From positions 1 through 7,179 of the forward strand of contig WFMU01000355.1 of the NCBI GenBank assembly GCA_015488935.1: a DNA stretch of 7,179 nt, written 5' to 3'. Made by a program: the position numbers and the translations under genes. Each line of letters begins with the position of its first letter. Position 1 is the stretch's first letter. This document shows positions 1 to 4,009 of the stretch, in pieces. Under the pieces are notes generated by a model that worked only from the letters and a program-made list of their open reading frames with translations, ran no database searches and was not told the origin of the DNA. This stretch comes from Flavobacteriaceae bacterium. Lineage in GTDB: Bacteria > Bacteroidota > Bacteroidia > Flavobacteriales > Flavobacteriaceae.

Positions 1-172
1 ACTTTATACTATCATTGAGTTGGTTTAATTTGTCTTGTATTATTTTAGTATTATTTTTATCTAATTTAAAAACTCCAATACCGTAATATAGCGATATGGT
101 ATCATTTTGTCCAAAAGAAGTATAGCAAGATATTAGTAATAATAAAAATATGGGGAACAATTTTTTACGCAT
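1..172 (-). CDS. Partial exported protein, possibly OmpA-like (C-terminus beyond window edge)
   Basis: Only the first 57 codons are in the window; the frame runs open off the left edge. The start is ATG at 172-170, just 6 nt after the stop of the S41 peptidase gene, so the two are almost certainly co-transcribed and perhaps translationally coupled. The protein begins MRKKLFPIFLLLLISCYTSF and continues with GQNDTISLYYG. This is a clear export signal: a basic start, a run of Leu/Ile, and either signal peptidase I cleavage near SFG-Q or a lipobox-like LISC with Cys16. After the signal comes a short beta-like stretch (TISLYYGIGVFKLD) followed by a predicted helix (NNTKIIQDKLNQLNDSIK). That pattern resembles the start of an OmpA/MotB peptidoglycan-binding domain, where a beta strand precedes a helix. 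The resemblance is weak and most of the protein is missing, so the family is a guess while export is well supported. Confidence 0.72.
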   Translation of the reverse strand, partial: MRKKLFPIFLLLLISCYTSFGQNDTISLYYGIGVFKLDKNNTKIIQDKLNQLNDSIK

Positions 173-178
173 AATCTC

Positions 179-1606
179 TTATTTTAGTGTAACATACATA
201 TTTGATAATATAGGGTTGTTAGATTTGGAATCGGCAATAGTAATTAATGGTTCAATAGTTTTGGTTGTTTTAGTTTTGGTAGTTGTTATTACAGCAATTG
301 CTTCTGCTAATAAAGGCTCATTAACATCTGCAATAACACCTAAATTGGCATAATCTTCTGGTAAAGGATAATCAGGATCAAAACCATCTTTATCATTTTC
401 TCCTAATTTATTTACGATTTCTAAAACTAATGGTTGTAAAGCATAATGATGATTAGGGTTTAGATTATCTCCTTTTTTACTGTAATTATCCGAATCGTAT
501 AAAGTAACAGAGCCAACATACTTTCCTGTAGTTTTTTGTCCAACTAATTTTACATCAATATATGGTTTTAAGCCATTAATTACCAATTCGCTTGCAGATG
601 CTGTACGACTTGTAGTAATAATCACTATTTTATTGAGGTTTAGACTTTGTATTGCTTCGCCTGATTTTAATCTATCGGTAAAATTGTTTATGATAGCTTC
701 TGGATGTTTGGTTTCGTAAAAATTTTGCCATTTAGGATTCCATCGTTCACTAGCAAATAACTGATTGGTAAATTGTCCAGTAATCATACTTGCCAAATTT
801 ACGGCAGTTTGTACAGAACCACCACCATTATAGCGTAAATCGAGTACCAAATCGGTAATATTTTCACTTTTTAGTTGTGCAAATGCTTGATTTAATGCCG
901 AATCGTAATTCGATACAAATTGATTGTAAAACACATACCCAATTTTATGTCCAGCTATTTGGTATGTATTTACAGAAGTAATCGGATTTTCTTGCAATAT
1001 TTCTTTATTTAGCGTAACATTAATACCATTTGGTACAACTTGTACTGTTCCTCCTGTATTGGTATAAGTACCAAAATTTACTGTATAGCTATCTGTTCGG
1101 TACAATAATTCAATATAATTATCTTTTGTTAGTTGCTGGCCGTTAATGCCATAAATAATAGCACCACGATGTATATTTTTTGCAGCAGCATCCGAATTCG
1201 GAAGAACGTATCTAACATATCCAAATACTAAATTTGAATTTTGACTGTATAGTTTTAAACCAAACTCCATACCATTATTTTTTGTAATTCCAGCAAAAGA
1301 TTGTTCTAAAGCTACATAATCGGTTACAATCCAACTCCATTTATCTACCGTTCCTTTTTGGTATAGTAGGCTGTAAAATAAATCTTGAGAATCTTTATTA
1401 CTCAAAAAATTATTTAATTCTTCTTGAGAACCAAAACGACCATCACTCAATTCTGGTACGTTTTCTTGCCATAAATAATAAGCATTTAATCCTTTCCATA
1501 CAAAATTTTGGACTTCTACATCAGAAGGAATATCTGCATTTTTTTGGCAATTAGTAAGTGTAAATAAAACGGATAAAACAGTAATGAGCAGGTATTTTTT
1601 CTTCAT
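179..1606 (-). CDS. S41 family (C-terminal processing type) peptidase lipoprotein
   Basis: A 475-residue serine protease of the tail-specific/CtpA superfamily, predicted to be anchored in the envelope as a lipoprotein. The N-terminus MKKKYLLITVLSVLFTLTNC gives a lipobox ending at Cys20, with Asn at -1, which is less usual. Residues 31-55 (VQNFVWKGLNAYYLWQENVP) match the helical N-terminal region of Bacteroidota S41 proteins. Residues 111-170 (GMEFGLKLY ... GAIIYGINGQQLT) look like a PDZ-like module. Residues 220-370 form the protease core, with DLRYNGGG at 256-263 and the nucleophile motif TASASE, placing Ser337. Lys362 (TTGK) lies exactly 25 residues later, the Ser-Lys spacing I recall for CtpB and Tsp. 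Position Lys+4, Gln in CtpB, is Ser366 here. The C-terminal GFDPDYPLPEDY and DVNEPLLAEAIAVI segments are usual endings; residues 440-475 add a Thr/Lys-rich tail. The ATG is supported by the signal sequence. Substrate unknown. The downstream gene follows after 6 nt. Confidence 0.93.
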   Translation of the reverse strand: MKKKYLLITVLSVLFTLTNCQKNADIPSDVEVQNFVWKGLNAYYLWQENVPELSDGRFGSQEELNNFLSNKDSQDLFYSLLYQKGTVDKWSWIVTDYVALEQSFAGITKNNGMEFGLKLYSQNSNLVFGYVRYVLPNSDAAAKNIHRGAIIYGINGQQLTKDNYIELLYRTDSYTVNFGTYTNTGGTVQVVPNGINVTLNKEILQENPITSVNTYQIAGHKIGYVFYNQFVSNYDSALNQAFAQLKSENITDLVLDLRYNGGGSVQTAVNLASMITGQFTNQLFASERWNPKWQNFYETKHPEAIINNFTDRLKSGEAIQSLNLNKIVIITTSRTASASELVINGLKPYIDVKLVGQKTTGKYVGSVTLYDSDNYSKKGDNLNPNHHYALQPLVLEIVNKLGENDKDGFDPDYPLPEDYANLGVIADVNEPLLAEAIAVITTTKTKTTKTIEPLITIADSKSNNPILSNMYVTLK

Positions 1607-1637
1607 TTTAAGATATTGAATTTAAATAAATAACGTA

Positions 1638-1645
1638 TAAAAGTA
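1638..1645 (-). promoter_or_regulatory. Weak -7-like element upstream of the S41 peptidase gene
   Basis: On the minus strand this reads TACTTTTA, which fits the Bacteroidota -7 consensus TAnnTTTG except for the last base. It lies 31 nt upstream of the S41 start codon, a normal leader length. No clear TTG -33 element sits 19-21 bp further upstream. In sequence this AT-rich a near match can arise by chance, so the S41 gene might instead be read through from murB. Confidence 0.22.
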
Positions 1646-1732
1646 GTAATTTATTATTTATGCTCGTTAAGTATTTTACAAAATTATTTCAATTGTGTTT
1701 TCCAAAGTATTGGTATGAATGGTTTTTTGTAG

Positions 1733-1748
1733 TCCCGAAGCTTCGGGA
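1733..1748. repeat. Perfect 16-bp GC-rich palindrome in the murB-S41 spacer
   Basis: The sequence TCCCGAAGCTTCGGGA is identical on both strands and would fold as a 6-bp stem (TCCCGA/TCGGGA) with an AGCT loop. It stands out as a GC-rich island in the 172-nt, otherwise very AT-rich spacer between the end of murB and the S41 start. It lacks the U-tract of an intrinsic terminator: on the minus strand it is followed by CTACAAAAAACC, and on the plus strand by ACAAAGTAAAAAATG. Possible roles are a dispersed REP-like element, an mRNA 3'-end stabiliser for the aminotransferase-murB message, or a binding site for a dimeric protein. The palindrome itself is certain; its role is not. Confidence 0.75.
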
Positions 1749-1778
1749 ACAAAGTAAAAAATGTATCGAGAACAAACA

Positions 1779-2783
1779 TTATATAATATTTACTTCCATT
1801 TCAAGACTTATTCCAAATTTAGCAAGTACGGTTTTTCGGATTTTTTTAGCTAAATTTAATATATCATTTCCATTAGCATTTCCATAATTTACAAGTACTA
1901 AAGCTTGATTTTTATGTACACCAGCATCGCCAAATCGTTTGCCTTTAAAGCCGCATTGTTCAATAAGCCAACCAGCAGGTATTTTATAGTCTTTTGCTAC
2001 TTGATAAAACGGCATATTTTCGTTTTTTGCTTTCATTTTTAAAAAAATAGTTTCGCTAACTACAGGATTTTTAAAAAAACTACCACTATTTCCAATTTTT
2101 GCAGGATCTGGTAATTTTTCTTGACGGATTTTTATTATCGCATTCGAGATGTCTTTTATACTTGGATTTTTAATCTTGTTTTTAGCCAATTCTGCTTGAA
2201 TGGCACCATAGGTGTATTTTAGCTTATGTTTTTCTTTTGTGAGCTTAAAAACCACACTAGTAATAATGTATTTGCCTTTTGCTTGATTTTTAAAAATGGA
2301 ATTTCGATAGCCAAAATTGCAAACTTCATTTTTAAAACTTACTTCTTTTGCAGTGGCAATTTCCATGGCGTTTACTGTACGAATGGTATCTTTTACTTCC
2401 ACACCATAAGCACCAATATTCTGGATAGGAGAGGTGCCAACATTACCAGGAATTAAGGATAAATTTTCAATACCACCAAAATCATTTTTAATAGCCCAAA
2501 GTACAAATTGATGCCAATTTTCTCCAGCATTTACCTTTACATAAACAGTATATTTGTTTTCTTTTATAATTTTTATTCCTTTGCAATTAATGTGTAAAAC
2601 GGTTTCTTGAATGTCTTTGGTAAGTAACATGTTGCTTCCGCCGCTTAATAGGAAAATTTTTTCATGTTGTTTTAAGGCTTCTTGTAAATCGGAAATGCTT
2701 GTAATGGAAATAAATTTAGATGCTTTAACATCCATTCCAAAGGTATTGTATTTTTTAAGCGATATATTTTGTTGTATTTTCAT
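1779..2783 (-). CDS. murB: UDP-N-acetylenolpyruvoylglucosamine reductase MurB (type I)
   Basis: MurB is the cytoplasmic FAD enzyme that reduces UDP-GlcNAc-enolpyruvate with NADPH to UDP-N-acetylmuramate, the second committed step of peptidoglycan precursor synthesis. The 334-residue length fits the E. coli-like type I class (about 340). The FAD-binding half opens with NTFGMDV (13-19) and contains LSGGSNMLLT (46-55) and IPGNVGTSPIQNIGAYGVEV (111-130), the flavin and pyrophosphate binding loops. GYRNSIFK (158-165) carries the Tyr-Arg pair of type I enzymes, with Arg160 matching the substrate-site Arg159 of E. coli. GNSGSFFKNP (231-240) supplies the proton donor Ser235 (E. coli Ser229). PAGWLIEQCGFKG and GDAGVHKNQALVLVN form the substrate-binding domain, and LEMEV at the end supplies the catalytic Glu, probably Glu330. 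All key residues are present. It starts 6 nt after the aminotransferase stop with no Shine-Dalgarno, so translation is probably coupled within one transcript. It should be essential. Confidence 0.98.
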   Translation of the reverse strand: MKIQQNISLKKYNTFGMDVKASKFISITSISDLQEALKQHEKIFLLSGGSNMLLTKDIQETVLHINCKGIKIIKENKYTVYVKVNAGENWHQFVLWAIKNDFGGIENLSLIPGNVGTSPIQNIGAYGVEVKDTIRTVNAMEIATAKEVSFKNEVCNFGYRNSIFKNQAKGKYIITSVVFKLTKEKHKLKYTYGAIQAELAKNKIKNPSIKDISNAIIKIRQEKLPDPAKIGNSGSFFKNPVVSETIFLKMKAKNENMPFYQVAKDYKIPAGWLIEQCGFKGKRFGDAGVHKNQALVLVNYGNANGNDILNLAKKIRKTVLAKFGISLEMEVNII

Positions 2784-2789
2784 AATTCA

Positions 2790-3905
2790 CTAAAATGCTT
2801 TTTTTATGCAATTTGTAATTCGTTTTAAGTCCACATTACTAAGGTTTGAACCACTTGGTAAACACAATCCACATGCAAATAAATCTTCTGCTGTACCATT
2901 GGTATATGCGGTATAATTTTTAAAAACAGGTTGTAGATGCATTGGTTTCCATAAAGGTCTCGACTCTATATTTTCTTTTTGCAAAAGCAACCGAATTTTT
3001 TCTCTACGTTCGTACGAATCTGTTTGTATGGTTGTAAGCCATCTATTGGAATAACTGTCTTTTTGTTCTTCGGTAAAAGTTATTTCATTAATGGAAGAAA
3101 GTGCTTTTTTATAATACGCAAAATTAGCTCTTCTTGCTTTTATTCGGTTTTCTAAAACTTCCAATTGTCCACGTCCAATTCCTGCTAAAATATTAGACAT
3201 TCTGTAATTATATCCAATTTCAGAATGTTGGTAATGTACGGCTTTATCTCTTGCTTGTGTTGCTAAAAATTTTGCTTTTTCTGTATGTTTTTTATCTTTA
3301 GAGATTAATGCACCACCGCCAGAAGTAGTTATTATTTTATTGCCATTAAAAGAATAAATGCCAATTTCTCCAAAAGTGCCAACGTATTGTTTTTTGTAAG
3401 TTGCTCCTAAGGTATCTGCGGCATCTTCGATAATTGGAATTTTATATTTTGCTGCAATGGCTTGTATTTCGGTAATTTTTGCAGGCATACCATAAATATG
3501 TACTAATAGTATGGCTTTTGGTTTTTTTCCATTTGCTATTTGTGTTTCGATGGTTTTTTCTAACATTGTAGGAGATATGTTTAGCGTATCTTTTTCCGAA
3601 TCTACAAATACTGGTTTTGCTTTGAGGTAACAAACAGGATTTATTGTTGCCGAAAAGGTAAATGTCGGACAAATTACTTCGTCATTTTCTTGTATTCCAA
3701 GTAAGAGTAATGCCAAATGTATAGCTGCGGTTCCAGAACTTAATACCGTGCAATTTTTAGATTTAGTATAAGTACAGATGGCTTTTTCAAATGCATCTAC
3801 ATTTGGTCCTATTGGTGCAATCCAATTCGAGGCAAATGCTTCTTGTATGTATTTTTGTTCTTCGCCAGTAATATGTGGTGGCGAAAGCCAAATTTTTTTA
3901 TTCAT
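2790..3905 (-). CDS. DegT/DnrJ/EryC1/StrS sugar aminotransferase, EpsN/PglE-like
   Basis: A 371-residue, full-length PLP-dependent aminotransferase of the sugar (DegT/DnrJ/EryC1/StrS) family. Such enzymes convert a nucleotide-activated 4-keto-6-deoxy sugar to the 4-amino sugar, with glutamate as amino donor, in the cytoplasm. From memory it is very close throughout to Bacillus EpsN and related PglE enzymes: KIWLSPPHITG at the start, SNWIAPIGP (26-34), LSSGTAAIHLAL (55-66), FSFNGNKIITTSGGG-like segment at 185-198, HYQHSEIGYNYRMSNILAG (224-242), SRPLWKPMH (315-323) and CLPSGSN (348-354). Lys190 is the expected Schiff-base lysine and Asp161 in EDAA the PLP-nitrogen partner. The likely substrate is UDP-2-acetamido-4-keto-2,4,6-trideoxyhexose, making a precursor of bacillosamine-type or other surface sugars; this is inference. 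No dehydratase, acetyltransferase or glycosyltransferase gene is next to it, which is unusual for this family. It heads the unit with murB. The ATG fits the EpsN N-terminus and no other Met occurs before residue 113. Confidence 0.93.
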   Translation of the reverse strand: MNKKIWLSPPHITGEEQKYIQEAFASNWIAPIGPNVDAFEKAICTYTKSKNCTVLSSGTAAIHLALLLLGIQENDEVICPTFTFSATINPVCYLKAKPVFVDSEKDTLNISPTMLEKTIETQIANGKKPKAILLVHIYGMPAKITEIQAIAAKYKIPIIEDAADTLGATYKKQYVGTFGEIGIYSFNGNKIITTSGGGALISKDKKHTEKAKFLATQARDKAVHYQHSEIGYNYRMSNILAGIGRGQLEVLENRIKARRANFAYYKKALSSINEITFTEEQKDSYSNRWLTTIQTDSYERREKIRLLLQKENIESRPLWKPMHLQPVFKNYTAYTNGTAEDLFACGLCLPSGSNLSNVDLKRITNCIKKAF

Positions 3906-3909
3906 TTTA

Positions 3910-3917
3910 CAAAGATA
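3910..3917 (-). promoter_or_regulatory. Candidate -7 element of the aminotransferase-murB unit
   Basis: On the minus strand this is TATCTTTG, a full match to the Bacteroidota -7 consensus TAnnTTTG. It ends only 4 nt before the ATG at 3905. A -7 box here would place the transcription start at or within a base or two of the ATG, so the message would be leaderless. No good TTG -33 element is visible at the expected distance (the closest is TGGTTT, 16 nt upstream). It sits downstream of the nuclease terminator, where a new promoter is expected. A chance match cannot be ruled out. Confidence 0.42.
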
Positions 3918-3951
3918 ATCAGTTGTATATTATAAACCATAGTATAGGATT

Positions 3952-3989
3952 AAAAAAAGCCTTAAGCTATTTTTTAGCTTAAGGCTTTT
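3952..3989 (-). terminator. Intrinsic terminator of the endonuclease gene
   Basis: Positions 3955-3969 and 3975-3989 form a perfect 15-bp inverted repeat (core GCCTTAAGCTA / TAGCTTAAGGC) with a 5-nt loop. Read on the minus strand, the stem is followed directly by a run of seven T (complement of 3952-3958, overlapping the stem base). The stem begins 20 nt after the nuclease stop codon, as expected for its rho-independent terminator. On the plus strand the stem is followed by TTTTACGTTTTT, so it could also stop transcripts coming from the other side, though no plus-strand gene is seen. It separates the nuclease from the aminotransferase-murB unit. Confidence 0.9.
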
Positions 3990-4009
3990 ACGTTTTTAAA
4001 TGGTTTACA

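Noticed and set aside
1733..1748. Palindrome as an intrinsic terminator for murB
   Set aside because: No run of T follows the stem on either strand; on the minus strand an A-rich stretch follows. Kept as a repeat instead.
1660..1887. Plus-strand 75-codon open frame across the murB 3' end and spacer
   Set aside because: It overlaps the conserved end of murB on the opposite strand, has no recognisable family features, and its first part runs through the palindrome. It is best seen as a chance frame.
3442..3672. Minus-strand 76-codon open frame inside the aminotransferase gene
   Set aside because: It is a shadow in another frame of a full-length aminotransferase with intact active-site motifs.
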